DNA of 64,000 nt, from assembly GCF_003258515.1 (NCBI RefSeq), contig NZ_QGEH01000001.1:2728001-2792000 (forward strand), in the 5' to 3' direction. The first letter of the stretch is position 1; every line of letters starts with the position of its first letter. The DNA comes from Marinobacter bohaiensis (GTDB taxonomy: Bacteria > Pseudomonadota > Gammaproteobacteria > Pseudomonadales > Oleiphilaceae). Positions 1-8,695 of this stretch are shown here, one piece after another. The translations under genes were made by a program, and so were the position numbers. Below the pieces are notes generated by a model. It was not told the origin of the DNA, did not search any database, and saw nothing but the letters and a program-made list of their open reading frames with translations.

Positions 1-1
1 G

Positions 2-640
2 TTCCTGAGATCAATCACTTTTTACTTATTGACCCTATGCAGCCTGTTCACGATTGCCGTCCCGGCCGGCGCCTCGACCCTGCTGATCATGGGTGACAGC
101 CTCAGTGCCAGCTACGGCGTCGACACGGAAAAAGCCTGGGTATCGCTCTTGCGGCAACGACTGGACCGCGAGGGATTCAGCCAGTGGACCGTGGCCAACG
201 CCAGCATCAGCGGTGAAACCACCGACGGCGGCCTGCGCCGGTTACCCGGCCTGCTGGAGCAGCACGAACCCGAAGTGGTGATCATCGAGTTGGGCGGCAA
301 CGACGGTCTAAGGGGCTTTCCGCCCAACGTCACCCAGGAAAACCTGGCCCGCATGACCGAACTGTCCCAGGCCGCCGGCGCCCGGGTCCTGCTGGTGGGC
401 ATGCAGATGCCGCCGAACTACGGCGAGCGCTACACCAGGGCCTTCGCCGCCATCTACCCCACCATCGCCGAGAACAGCGGCGCCGAGCTGGTGCCGTTTT
501 TCCTCGACGGCATCTACAACCGCGACGGCTTCATGCAGGACGACGGCATACACCCCACGGCAGCGGGCCAGCCGCAGCTGCTGGACAACGTCTGGCCGCA
601 CCTGCACCCCATGCTACAGAATACGACCGGGGCCAACTGA
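2..640 (+). CDS. tesA: TesA-type GDSL lysophospholipase/arylesterase (5' end outside window)
   Basis: SGNH/GDSL hydrolase of the TesA family, a periplasmic thioesterase/lysophospholipase/arylesterase. Counting from the TTG at 29, the GDSL nucleophile is Ser24, the second block is SGETT with Gly62, the third block is GGND with Asn91, and the Asp-x-x-His pair is Asp172/His175, so all catalytic blocks are present. The frame stays open to the window edge and encodes hydrophobic residues (SITFYLLTLCSLFTIAV, then AGAS) that look like a signal peptide. The true start is therefore probably just upstream of base 1, and the TTG at 29 is an internal codon. The gene converges on the next gene with a 3-bp gap. 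Family assignment is firm; the in vivo substrate is not predictable. Confidence 0.93.
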   Translation, partial: FLRSITFYLLTLCSLFTIAVPAGASTLLIMGDSLSASYGVDTEKAWVSLLRQRLDREGFSQWTVANASISGETTDGGLRRLPGLLEQHEPEVVIIELGGNDGLRGFPPNVTQENLARMTELSQAAGARVLLVGMQMPPNYGERYTRAFAAIYPTIAENSGAELVPFFLDGIYNRDGFMQDDGIHPTAAGQPQLLDNVWPHLHPMLQNTTGAN

Positions 641-643
641 AGA

Positions 644-1657
644 TCATTCAACAAGCCCGCGCAGGAAGCTCAGCGCCCGGCGTTCGGACCAGTAATAGCC
701 GTCCCGGGCCACCTCCACGAAGCCCACATGGCCGCCCCAGCGCGGCACTTCCAGGGTCACCCAGGCCCCCAGCTTGCGGCGCCGCTCCGGGAAACAGGCC
801 GGTGACAGGAAAGGGTCATCGGCGGCGTTGACGATCAGCGACGGCACCCGGATCTCGGGCAGCCGCGGCAGGCACGAGGCCTGGGCCCAGTAGTCCCGGG
901 CGTCGCGGAAGCCGTGCAAAGGCGCCGTGTAGCGGTCATCAAACTGGTGAAAGTTGCGAATGTCGTCGAAGCCGTCCATGCGGATCTGGTCCGGGAACAG
1001 ACGCGCCTTTTCTTCCATCTTGATCCGCAGATCCCCCAGGAAGCGCTGCATATAGATCCGGCGGCTGCGCCAGCCCAGGACTTCGGCACTGCCGGCCAGG
1101 TCACAGGGCACGGAAAAGGTCACGGCGCCCCGGATACGGCTATCGATGCGCTCGCCCTGCTGGGCCAGGTAAAGCATGGTGAGGTTGCCGCCCATGGAAA
1201 AACCGGACAGCCCCAGATGCTGATACGCCGGCTCCGCCGCCAGCGCGTGCCGGACCACCACATCCAGGTCTTCCGTCGCGCCGCTGTGATAAAAACGCGG
1301 AAGCCGGTTCATGCGCCCGCCGCACGAGCGGAAATTCCAGGCCAGCACGTCCCAGCCGTCCGCCAGCAGGCCGCGCGCCAGGCCCTGGATATAGGGGCGC
1401 TGGCTGTGGCCCTCCAACCCGTGGGACAGAATTGCCAGCCGGTCGCTGCCCTGGCGGTACCAGTCCAGGTGGAGCTGGTCACCGTCGGGCGTATCCACCA
1501 CAGCGCTTTCCGGCTCGCTCAGCGCGACCCGCCGGAACAGCGTGGGCCATACCGACTGCAGGTGCCCGGAACGCAGCCACAGCGGCGGCCGATAGCTGCG
1601 CGCGGTGGAAACGAGAGTGGATGGCACGGGATAACTGCGGGAAAAATGACCGGTCAT
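644..1657 (-). CDS. YheT-like alpha/beta hydrolase
   Basis: Alpha/beta hydrolase of the YheT/ABHD1-3 (UPF0017) family, 337 residues, the normal family size. Visible features are the N-terminal LRSGHLQSVWPT motif typical of the family, the oxyanion HG (79-80), the nucleophile elbow GFSMGG with Ser154, the acid at DD (280-281) and the histidine in GGHVGF (His310). There is no signal peptide, so it is expected in the cytoplasm or at the membrane face. The substrate is unknown; eukaryotic relatives act on lipid esters. It is transcribed alone, convergent with tesA, with its start close to the tRNA-Asn promoter on the other strand. Confidence 0.9.
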   Translation of the reverse strand: MTGHFSRSYPVPSTLVSTARSYRPPLWLRSGHLQSVWPTLFRRVALSEPESAVVDTPDGDQLHLDWYRQGSDRLAILSHGLEGHSQRPYIQGLARGLLADGWDVLAWNFRSCGGRMNRLPRFYHSGATEDLDVVVRHALAAEPAYQHLGLSGFSMGGNLTMLYLAQQGERIDSRIRGAVTFSVPCDLAGSAEVLGWRSRRIYMQRFLGDLRIKMEEKARLFPDQIRMDGFDDIRNFHQFDDRYTAPLHGFRDARDYWAQASCLPRLPEIRVPSLIVNAADDPFLSPACFPERRRKLGAWVTLEVPRWGGHVGFVEVARDGYYWSERRALSFLRGLVE

Positions 1658-1698
1658 GCTCGATGTTAACGTCCTGTGGCTTTTTCTGCCGGGAAGGC

Positions 1699-1727
1699 TT
1701 GACCCCTCCCCCCAACTTCCTTAATAT
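1699..1727 (+). promoter_or_regulatory. sigma-70 promoter of tRNA-Asn (copy 1)
   Basis: The -35 element TTGACC (1699-1704) and -10 element TAATAT (1722-1727) are separated by exactly 17 bp. They are followed by a GC-rich discriminator (gcgcgcc), as is usual for stringently controlled stable-RNA promoters. The tRNA begins 24 bp after the -10 box. The second tRNA-Asn gene has the same arrangement. Confidence 0.82.
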
Positions 1728-1750
1728 GCGCGCCTGCTGATCACAGCTGT

Positions 1751-1826
1751 TCCCCGATAGCTCAGTTGGTAGAGCAACGGACTGTTAATCCGTTTGTCGC
1801 TGGTTCGAGCCCAGCTCGGGGAGCCA
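1751..1826 (+). tRNA. tRNA-Asn(GTT), copy 1
   Basis: A complete 76-nt tRNA with encoded CCA. The acceptor stem TCCCCGA pairs with TCGGGGA, the D-arm is AGCTCAGTTGGTAGAGC, the anticodon GTT is at 1784-1786, and the T-loop is GGTTCGAGCC. It is identical base for base to the copy at 16618-16693. Confidence 0.98.
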
Positions 1827-1839
1827 CCGAATTCCGTCG

Positions 1840-1866
1840 AAAGGCCGCTCAATCGAGCGGCCTTTT
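1840..1866 (+). terminator. intrinsic terminator of tRNA-Asn
   Basis: Perfect stem aaaggccgctc / gagcggccttt with a short AT-rich loop, ending in TTTT, 13 bp after the tRNA CCA. Confidence 0.85.
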
Positions 1867-1910
1867 GCGTTTCAGGCCGCCCATTTCCGTCTGAGCCGTC
1901 CGCAAACGGC

Positions 1911-3206
1911 TCAGTCCAGCCGCTCCAGCTCGATATACTGACGCAGTACCCGGTACAGCACGTAAGCGTCCTTCGCCCCGGCGGTTTCCCGGATCGAGTG
2001 CATCGCAAACTGCGGCACCCCGATGTCCAGCGTCCGCACCCCCAGGTTGCCCGCCGTAATCGGACCAATGGTGCTACCGCAGGCCATATCGCTGCGCACG
2101 ACAAACGCCTGGCACGGCAGGTCCAACGAATCGCTCAGGTGACGATACAGCGCCGACGTGCGGCTGTTGGTCGCGTAACGCTGATTGTTGTTGATCTTGA
2201 TGACCGGACCGCCGTTCAGCAGCGGGCCGTGATTGCCGTCATGGCGGTCGGCGTAGTTGGGATGCACACCGTGGGCGTTGTCCGCCGAGATCATCATGGA
2301 GCGGGCAATGACTCGCGGCTTGTCTTCCAACCCCACCCAGCGCTCCAGCACGGACGACAGGAACGGCCCCTGCGCGCCTTCCGCGGACTGGCTGCCCACC
2401 TCCTCATGGTCGTTGCACACCAGCAGCGCCGGTTGCGACGGATCCGCGTCCAGCAGCGCCTGCAGGCCGATAAAGCAACTCAACAGGTTGTCCAGCCGCG
2501 CCGAGGCAATGAACTCGTCGTTGAATCCCACGGTGGCCGGCGGCTGGGTGTCGTACAGGCTCAGCTCGTAATCCAGCACCCGGGCGACGTCCGCCTGGGG
2601 ATGCTCCTTACCGATCTGGCGAGCTAGCAAATCACGGAACGACGCAGCGTCTTTTTCCTCGCACTGCATGAGGATGGGCGGCACGTCCGTCTGCGGGTTA
2701 ACGGTGCGGCTGCTGTTGGCTTCGCGGTCCAGGTGAATCGCCAGGCTGGGGATCGTCACCACCGGCTTCTCGAAATTGACCAGGGCATCGTGCAGACGCC
2801 CCTGGCCGTCGACGTAACTGACCCGCCCGGCAATGGACAGGTCGCGGTCGAACCAGGGGTTGAGCAGTGCGCCGCCATACACCTCGACGCCCAGCTGGTA
2901 ATACCCTTTACGATGCAGTTCGGGGTTCGGCTTGACCCGCAGGCACGGGCTGTCGGTGTGCGCACCCATCATGCGCACGCCCTGTGCGGCGGGGTCGCCC
3001 TGCCCGGTCTGGAAGGCGATGATCGAGGAATCGTTGCGGGTCACGTAATAGCGTTGCCCCGGCGCCAGGGACCAGCTCAGCTGCTCGTCCAGGCGTTCGA
3101 AACCGGCCTTCTCCAGGCGACGGGCCATGCTCTGGACCGCGTGGTACGGCGTCGGCGACTGCTGCAGGAATTCGAAGAGGTTGGCGTTGAAAGCGCTGTT
3201 GTCCAT
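1911..3206 (-). CDS. apeB: M18 family aspartyl aminopeptidase
   Basis: Zinc aminopeptidase of the M18 family that removes acidic N-terminal residues from peptides in the cytoplasm. With the ATG at 3206 the protein is 431 residues, the usual length. The metal and catalytic residues are visible: His83 in GAHTDSP, Asp239 in RLDN, Glu268/Glu269 in HEEVGS, Asp309 in [12 protein letters not shown], and a C-terminal His in [12 protein letters not shown] 24 bp further upstream keeps the frame open but adds residues the family lacks, so I prefer MDNSAF. It converges on the tRNA-Asn terminator. Confidence 0.93.
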   Translation of the reverse strand: MDNSAFNANLFEFLQQSPTPYHAVQSMARRLEKAGFERLDEQLSWSLAPGQRYYVTRNDSSIIAFQTGQGDPAAQGVRMMGAHTDSPCLRVKPNPELHRKGYYQLGVEVYGGALLNPWFDRDLSIAGRVSYVDGQGRLHDALVNFEKPVVTIPSLAIHLDREANSSRTVNPQTDVPPILMQCEEKDAASFRDLLARQIGKEHPQADVARVLDYELSLYDTQPPATVGFNDEFIASARLDNLLSCFIGLQALLDADPSQPALLVCNDHEEVGSQSAEGAQGPFLSSVLERWVGLEDKPRVIARSMMISADNAHGVHPNYADRHDGNHGPLLNGGPVIKINNNQRYATNSRTSALYRHLSDSLDLPCQAFVVRSDMACGSTIGPITAGNLGVRTLDIGVPQFAMHSIRETAGAKDAYVLYRVLRQYIELERLD

Positions 3207-3374
3207 CGTGATCCGGGTACCTGTCTGCAATGGAATGGATATCGATCAGGGGTCAGTATCGCATGTTCGCCCGCCCTGCCGAAATTCAGCGGTGACGGCG
3301 GGCATGAGCCCTGCCTAGCGCCGGCGGTTACTGGTATCCTGTGGGTTCAGTTCATTGCATTAACGGAAACCATC

Positions 3375-3878
3375 ATGCGCCTGCCCCAGTTCCTGGATAT
3401 TGAATTCGTCGACACCGAGGAGCTGTGTTTCCCCACAGCCATCGCCTGGTCCCTCGCCGACGGCAGCATGAAGACTGTAGTCATCGAGCCGGACGACAGC
3501 TGGCTGCCGGACGAGCCCGAGATGCTCGACGTGGACCTGCGCTACCTGCAGGAACAGGGCGTACCGCTGTTCGAGCTGGCGCGCGAGCTCAACGAGGACC
3601 TGGCCGACCAGACGGTGTTTGTGGACGGTCTGGACCCGGACGAAGGGCTGGTCGACTTGCTGTTCGATGCGATCCGTCAGCCGGTGCCCTTCGAACTGGC
3701 CACCATCGACAACCTGGTCAAGCACGTGGAGCTGGACGAGCTGGAGGACTGGCGCCGCGAGCTGCTGTTCACCCACGGACTGGAACCGCAACTGCCCGAG
3801 AGCGGTGTCTTTGCGTTGCTGATGCTGGCCCGCGACGGAGGCTTTATTCCGGAAGGCACGGACACCGGCGATTTGTGA
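3375..3878 (+). CDS. conserved hypothetical protein, possibly degenerate DnaQ-like exonuclease fold
   Basis: A 167-residue acidic protein starting MRLPQFLDIEF. I do not recognise a named family. What can be seen is an N-terminal FLDIEF segment resembling the Exo I (D-x-E) motif of DnaQ/RNase T exonucleases, a mid-region VDGLDPDEGLVDLLF that could occupy the Exo II position, and a late HGLEPQLPESGVFALLML resembling the Exo III helix but without the expected aspartate. The fold may be RNase H-like with weakened catalysis; this is inference only. There is no signal peptide or membrane segment. The gene is monocistronic, 168 bp from the divergent apeB start. Confidence 0.72.
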   Translation: MRLPQFLDIEFVDTEELCFPTAIAWSLADGSMKTVVIEPDDSWLPDEPEMLDVDLRYLQEQGVPLFELARELNEDLADQTVFVDGLDPDEGLVDLLFDAIRQPVPFELATIDNLVKHVELDELEDWRRELLFTHGLEPQLPESGVFALLMLARDGGFIPEGTDTGDL

Positions 3879-3997
3879 CCTGAGTCGACGTAGCCTGCTC
3901 CCGCACTTGTCAGAATCCTGGGAAACCAACGGGACACAGATCCCGCATAACAAGAACCGCCGCACCAAGGCGGACGAACCTCAGACCAGGATTCCCC

Positions 3998-4612
3998 ATG
4001 ATGACGCCATTGCCAGCCCGGCGTGCGCTGTGCGCCTTCGCCGTTTGCCTGCCCCTTCTCGCCTCCCCCTGCCTCGCGCAGGAGCCCGCTGAAAGCCGCG
4101 CCGACAAGACCTACGTCGGCCTGCAGGGCATGGCCCTGCAATACCGCAAGGTGGGCGGCCTGCCCGACAGCGACGGCTGGCTGAGTGCAGGCACCCTGGT
4201 GCTGGGCAGCCATATTTCCGAACTGTTCCACGTCGAGCTGCGTGCCGGCGGCGGGCTCGGCGAGTCGGAAGTGACCGATGACCTGACCGTCAGCATGGAC
4301 TGGTTCGCCAGTTGGTACATGGGCATCCACTACGGCCTGACGGACTTCTCCAATGTCTACGCCCAACTGGGCTTTTCCCACATCCAGGGGGAAGCCGAGC
4401 TGGAGAACCGCGACGCGGAGCGCAACGACGCCTTCGAGGATTTCGACGACGAGTTTCCCGGCAGCTCCTTCGCCTTCAGCTGGCTGGCCGGCATCGACCT
4501 GGAACTGATGGACGACACCTACCTGGTGCTCGAAGGCGGGCGCCTGTTCGAGGACACCGACACATCCGCCAGCGGCTACCAGTTCAACGGCGGTTTGCGC
4601 TACGAATTCTGA
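3998..4612 (+). CDS. small outer-membrane beta-barrel protein
   Basis: A 204-residue exported protein. The signal peptide has basic MMTPLPARRA, then a hydrophobic core, then likely cleavage after CLA at residue 27. The mature part alternates short amphipathic strands rich in Gly, Tyr and Phe (YVGLQGMALQYR, FHVELRAGGGLG, SWYMGIHYGL, VYAQLGFSHIQG, LVLEGGRLFED, YQFNGGLRYEF) and ends in Phe, the usual recognition signal for outer-membrane barrel assembly. This fits an eight-stranded OmpA/opacity-like barrel. The ligand or role is unknown. A second ATG directly follows the first. Its 3' end overlaps the convergent rlmKL gene by 13 bp. Confidence 0.82.
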   Translation: MMTPLPARRALCAFAVCLPLLASPCLAQEPAESRADKTYVGLQGMALQYRKVGGLPDSDGWLSAGTLVLGSHISELFHVELRAGGGLGESEVTDDLTVSMDWFASWYMGIHYGLTDFSNVYAQLGFSHIQGEAELENRDAERNDAFEDFDDEFPGSSFAFSWLAGIDLELMDDTYLVLEGGRLFEDTDTSASGYQFNGGLRYEF

Positions 4613-6780
4613 GCCTCGCGGATTTCCCAGCAACGGTGGATGCGCGGATTGCGGGCGAAATCCTTGTCGATGGTCCGCGCGGTGACGTCACGCACGTCGA
4701 ACTCGGCTTCCAGTTCCGCCTCGAGGCGGAAACGCCGGAAGTTGTTGGAGAACACCAGCACCCCGCCCGGGGCCAGACGCGCCATGGCCTGACGGATCAG
4801 AAGCCCGTGGTCGCGCTGGACATCCAGCACCCCTTCCATACGCGCCGAATTGGAGAAGGTCGGCGGGTCCATGAAGATCAGGTCGAAACCGCTCTCGCCC
4901 TGCCTGGGCGTTGACTGCAGCCACTGCAGACAGTCCGCCTGGATCAGGCGGTGGTGCCGGTCTTCCAGACCGTTGAGCGCCAGGTTCTCCCGCGCCCAGT
5001 TCAGGTAGGTCTTCGACATGTCCACGCTGACCGTCTCCGATGCCCCACCCACGCCGGCATGGACCGTCGCCGCGCCGGTGTAACAGAACAGGTTGAGGAA
5101 GCGCTTGCCGACCGCCTGCTGCTGGATCCACTGACGCACGGGACGGTGGTCCAGAAACAGCCCGGTATCCAGGTAGTCGCGCAGGTTAACCCTTAACGCA
5201 CAACCGGCCTCGTGCACCGTAAAGAAGTCGCCGCTGGCCGACTGCTTCTCGTACTGGGCGGTGCCGGCCTGGCGCTGACGCTGCTTGCACACCAGCGCCT
5301 CCGGTTCGATGTCCAGCACCTCGGGAATCACTGCCAGCGCCTCGCCCAGCCGTTCCCGGGCGGCGCGGGCGTCGACCGACTTGGGCGGCGCGTATTCCTG
5401 TACGTGGACACGATCGCCGTAGCAGTCGATAGCCAGGGCGAATTCGGGCATATCGGCATCGTAGAGCCGGTAGCATTCAATGCCCTGTTTGCGGGCCCAG
5501 GAACCCAACTGCTTGCGATTCTTGCGCAGACGGTTACGCAGCATGTCGGCCCGCTCCTGGTTGGCGATGCGGGGCTGGACGGTCTCCGCCTCACCGGGTC
5601 GGCGCACCCGGGCTTCGTTGTCCGGGGAGACTTCGAACAGCAGCAACTGCGCCGGAAGCTGGCCGTTGAACAGTTTGTATTGCTTGTAGCTACGCAGCCC
5701 CAGGCCATGGCACAGCTCAGGCACGCCGGTGAAGACACCCAGGCGCCAGCCCTGTGCCTGCTCGCGGGCGCCCTGCCCCAGCGCTTCGTAGACCGGCCCC
5801 AGCGCTTTCTTTTCGCTGAGCCGCTCGCCATAGGGCGGGTTCGTGAGAATCAGCCCCCGCGGTGCCTGGGACTCGTTCCGGAACTCGACGACATCGCGCT
5901 TTTCCACGTGAATACGATCCTCCAGTCCCATGCGCTGGATGTTGCGCCAGGCGGTGGCGATCACCTTCGGGTTCTGATCGTAGCCCCGGTATTTCGAACG
6001 CTGGGTGCGCTGGCCGATTTGGGCCCGCTCCCGGGCGTCATCCACCAGCTGCTGCCAGAGACGGTTATCGTGCCCGGGCCAGCGACTGAAACCGTACTGG
6101 CTGCGCTGCAGGCCCGGCGCCATGTCGCAGGCCATCATCGCCGCCTCGATCAGCAAGGTGCCGGAACCGCACATCGGGTCGGTAAAATCCCCACCACCGG
6201 CGGCAACCTCCGGCCAGCCGGCACGCAGCAACAGGGCCGCTGCCAGGTTCTCGCGCAGAGGCGCGGCGCCCTTTTCCGTGCGGTAGCCGCGCTTGTGCAG
6301 GCTCTCGCCGCTGAGGTCGAGGCCAATCTGCGCCTCACCGCGGTGCAGGCGCACCGATACGCCGATGTCCGGATCCTGCGTGTCGACCGCGGGACGTATG
6401 CCGGAGGGTTTGCGCAGCCGGTCGACGATGGCGTCCTTGACCCGCTGCACACCGTACTGGGAGTTGCGGATGGCGTCGTTACGGCCCACAAAAGCGACCC
6501 TGAACCGGCCGGAGACGTCCAGGTGATCTTCCCAGGGCATCGCCGTGACCGCATCGTAGAGAGCATCGCCACTCTGCCCGTCGACTGTCGCCAGGTGCAG
6601 GATCACCCGGTTGGCCAGGCGCGACCACAAGCACGCCCGATAGCCGGCCTCAAGGTCACCTCGCCCCCAGACCCCGGCGGGCGCGTTGCGGGTGACCGTC
6701 ATCCCCAGGCTCACCATCTCGTCGGCAAGCAGGTATTCCAGGCCTTTGGGACAACTCAAAAAATAATCGTGCTGGGACAC
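4600..6780 (-). CDS. rlmL: bifunctional 23S rRNA (G2069-N7/G2445-N2)-methyltransferase RlmKL
   Basis: A fused rRNA methyltransferase that modifies G2445 (RlmL half) and G2069 (RlmK half) of 23S rRNA. The N-terminus has a THUMP domain, followed by a first SAM-dependent methyltransferase with DPMCGSGT near 201-208 and the catalytic NPPYGER near 314-320. The C-terminal half has YDADMPEF, EYAPPK, LNLFCYTGAATVHA and DPPTFSNS, the RlmK signature. The protein is about 726 residues. The frame opens at a GTG at 6792, but GGAG sits 6 bp before the next GTG at 6780 and E. coli RlmL aligns from there, so I prefer 6780. Confidence 0.95.
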   Translation of the reverse strand: MSQHDYFLSCPKGLEYLLADEMVSLGMTVTRNAPAGVWGRGDLEAGYRACLWSRLANRVILHLATVDGQSGDALYDAVTAMPWEDHLDVSGRFRVAFVGRNDAIRNSQYGVQRVKDAIVDRLRKPSGIRPAVDTQDPDIGVSVRLHRGEAQIGLDLSGESLHKRGYRTEKGAAPLRENLAAALLLRAGWPEVAAGGGDFTDPMCGSGTLLIEAAMMACDMAPGLQRSQYGFSRWPGHDNRLWQQLVDDARERAQIGQRTQRSKYRGYDQNPKVIATAWRNIQRMGLEDRIHVEKRDVVEFRNESQAPRGLILTNPPYGERLSEKKALGPVYEALGQGAREQAQGWRLGVFTGVPELCHGLGLRSYKQYKLFNGQLPAQLLLFEVSPDNEARVRRPGEAETVQPRIANQERADMLRNRLRKNRKQLGSWARKQGIECYRLYDADMPEFALAIDCYGDRVHVQEYAPPKSVDARAARERLGEALAVIPEVLDIEPEALVCKQRQRQAGTAQYEKQSASGDFFTVHEAGCALRVNLRDYLDTGLFLDHRPVRQWIQQQAVGKRFLNLFCYTGAATVHAGVGGASETVSVDMSKTYLNWARENLALNGLEDRHHRLIQADCLQWLQSTPRQGESGFDLIFMDPPTFSNSARMEGVLDVQRDHGLLIRQAMARLAPGGVLVFSNNFRRFRLEAELEAEFDVRDVTARTIDKDFARNPRIHRCWEIREAQNS

Positions 6781-7149
6781 AGCAAACTCCACGTTACGAA
6801 CGGTTACCGAAACCGGAAAATTTTCAGGAATTTGGCAACGGCTCTGAACTCACTCCAATAAACCGCTGATTCAAACGCCAAGCGCTGCTAAGCGCGGCGG
6901 TTTTTATGTCACACAAACATAAAGCAACGGTCATCTAGATGAAATTAATAGTGTACAGGCTAGCCTGTTTCGTCTTACCTTGGTGATGACGCGTCTTTTT
7001 CAGGTTGGCGATTTCCAGTCAACCACAGGATCCTGGTGCCCGCACCCCGGGCTACACGCTTCGGGCGGAGTCCCGAAGAACCGCAGCGATGGGGTTGTTC
7101 GGCACGTGTGCACACTCATGAACTGAAAATCCATGAGGTGAGGAACAGC
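6781..7149. other. rlmKL-rmf intergenic region and rmf leader
   Basis: A 369-bp divergent non-coding region. The left part (to about 6960) is AT-rich and should hold both promoters, although no -35/-10 pair is convincing by eye. The right part is a GC-rich probable rmf leader containing a perfect 7-bp hairpin, cttcggg/cccgaag, at 7059-7078. I see no gene in it. Confidence 0.5.
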
Positions 7150-7359
7150 ATGAAAAGACAGAAAAGAGATATGAGTGCTCGTGCATTCAAACGCGGTTAT
7201 CTGGCCGGAATTTCCGGTAAATCCAAAGATAGTTGCCCTCTTGATCGCATCGAAAGCCGGCAGGAATGGCTGAATGGCTGGCGGGAAGGACGAACGGATC
7301 ACTGGGATGGCCTCACCGGCGTCTCGGGGATTCATAAACTGCCAAACATTACGGCCTGA
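7150..7359 (+). CDS. rmf: ribosome modulation factor RMF
   Basis: A 69-residue basic protein whose first half (MKRQKRDMSARAFKRGYLAG, then SGKSKDSCP and EWLNGWREGR) matches RMF. RMF converts 70S ribosomes to translationally silent 100S dimers in stationary phase and starvation. The start is the ATG at 7150, preceded by gaggtgagg. It is longer than E. coli RMF (55 residues), with a C-terminal extension of the kind seen in pseudomonad homologues. It is monocistronic, with a long leader upstream and a strong terminator 184 bp downstream. Confidence 0.95.
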   Translation: MKRQKRDMSARAFKRGYLAGISGKSKDSCPLDRIESRQEWLNGWREGRTDHWDGLTGVSGIHKLPNITA

Positions 7360-7542
7360 TTCGGATAACCCACTGTCTTTTATCGAACTGGCCCTAAAGC
7401 TGAAAAATGCACAGAAAATGCTGATAACGCAAGGAGCCACGCGTTAACCACACAATCTGAAAGACATACCCAATACACCCAAAGGGTCCACTCGACCCTT
7501 ACCAGAAAAAGAAGCAATCGCCACGGGGTTTATCCCCCGCAC

Positions 7543-7570
7543 GGGCCCGCTCAGCGGGCCCACTTTTTTT
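7543..7570 (+). terminator. intrinsic terminator downstream of rmf
   Basis: Stem gggcccgc/gcgggccc with a 3-nt loop, then ACTTTTTTT. It lies in the 313-bp gap (7360-7672) between rmf and the convergent pyrD; nothing else in that gap looks coding. Confidence 0.9.
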
Positions 7571-7672
7571 GGGCGGCTTCCTGCGATTCGGACACCCTAT
7601 CGAAACACCTGCCCGCTCAGCCGGCGCCTCATCCTGCAAGCCAGCTGAAAGCCCGGAAGCACCACTCAGATT

Positions 7673-8695
7673 CTAGCGCATCGCCGCCCGCACACCTTCC
7701 ACGGCCTCGCCAATCAGGGACGGACCGCGATAGATGAAGCCGGTATAAAGCTGGACCAGCCTGGCGCCGGCGCGAATCTTCTCGGCAGCGGATTCGCCGT
7801 CGGCAATGCCGCCGACTCCGATAATGGGCACGCGCTCGCCCAGGGACGCGTGCAGCCCTTCGATCACCCGGACCGACGGCGCCCGTACCGGCAAGCCGCT
7901 CAGCCCACCCTGTTCGTCCGCATAGCGATGGCCGGCGACGGCTTCGCGTTCGATGGTGGTATTGGTCGCAATCACACCGTCGATACCGGTCTCCAGCAGC
8001 GCATCGGCCACAAAGCGGATGGCGGTATCGTCCATGTCCGGCGCGATCTTCACGGCAATCGGCACATACCGCCCATGCACTTCCGCCTGGGTATGCTGCT
8101 CTTCCTTGATGGCCTCAAGCAACCGCTTGAGGGAGTCTCCAAACTGGAGGTCGCGCAGGCCCGGCGTGTTCGGCGACGAGACGTTGACCGTAATGTAACT
8201 GGCCAGCTCGTAGACACCGGCAATGCCCTTGCGATAATCGGACTCCGCCAGCTCCGCCGGCGTGACCTTGTTCTTGCCCACGTTGATCCCCAGGATACCG
8301 TTGAAACGGGATCGGCGAACATTCGCCAGCAGCACGTCCAGGCCCTCGTTGTTGAAGCCCATGCGATTGATAATCGCCTGATGCTCGGGCAGGCGGAACA
8401 TACGCGGCTTGGGATTACCCGGCTGGGCCAGTGGCGTCACCGTGCCCACCTCAATGAATCCGAAGCCCAGCGCCGCCAGCGCGTCGATATGCTCGGCGTT
8501 CTTGTCCAGGCCCGCGGCAAGCCCGACCGGGTTGGGAAAGGTCAGCCCCATGACCTCCACCGGCGCCTCAGCCACCGCTGGACTAAACTTTTCCAACAAT
8601 CCCAGGCGCTGTCCGACGTCCATGGATCGCAACGCAATGTGATGGGCCTGCTCGGGCGGCAAGCGGAATAACAGATTGCGAATCAGCCCATACAT
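7673..8695 (-). CDS. pyrD: dihydroorotate dehydrogenase (quinone), class 2
   Basis: Oxidises dihydroorotate to orotate with FMN and passes electrons to membrane quinone in pyrimidine synthesis. It has 340 residues, typical of class 2, with the N-terminal membrane-associating segment (MYGLIRNLLFRLPPEQAHH). Visible landmarks are the FMN/substrate region NPVGLAAGLDKN (55-66), NRMGFNN (110-116), the catalytic serine region NVSSPNTPGLR (171-181), IATNTT, and the phosphate-binding GVGGI and LYTGFIYRGP near the C-terminus. It is transcribed toward the rmf terminator. Its promoter must lie in the unusual 8696-9119 region. Confidence 0.97.
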   Translation of the reverse strand: MYGLIRNLLFRLPPEQAHHIALRSMDVGQRLGLLEKFSPAVAEAPVEVMGLTFPNPVGLAAGLDKNAEHIDALAALGFGFIEVGTVTPLAQPGNPKPRMFRLPEHQAIINRMGFNNEGLDVLLANVRRSRFNGILGINVGKNKVTPAELAESDYRKGIAGVYELASYITVNVSSPNTPGLRDLQFGDSLKRLLEAIKEEQHTQAEVHGRYVPIAVKIAPDMDDTAIRFVADALLETGIDGVIATNTTIEREAVAGHRYADEQGGLSGLPVRAPSVRVIEGLHASLGERVPIIGVGGIADGESAAEKIRAGARLVQLYTGFIYRGPSLIGEAVEGVRAAMR

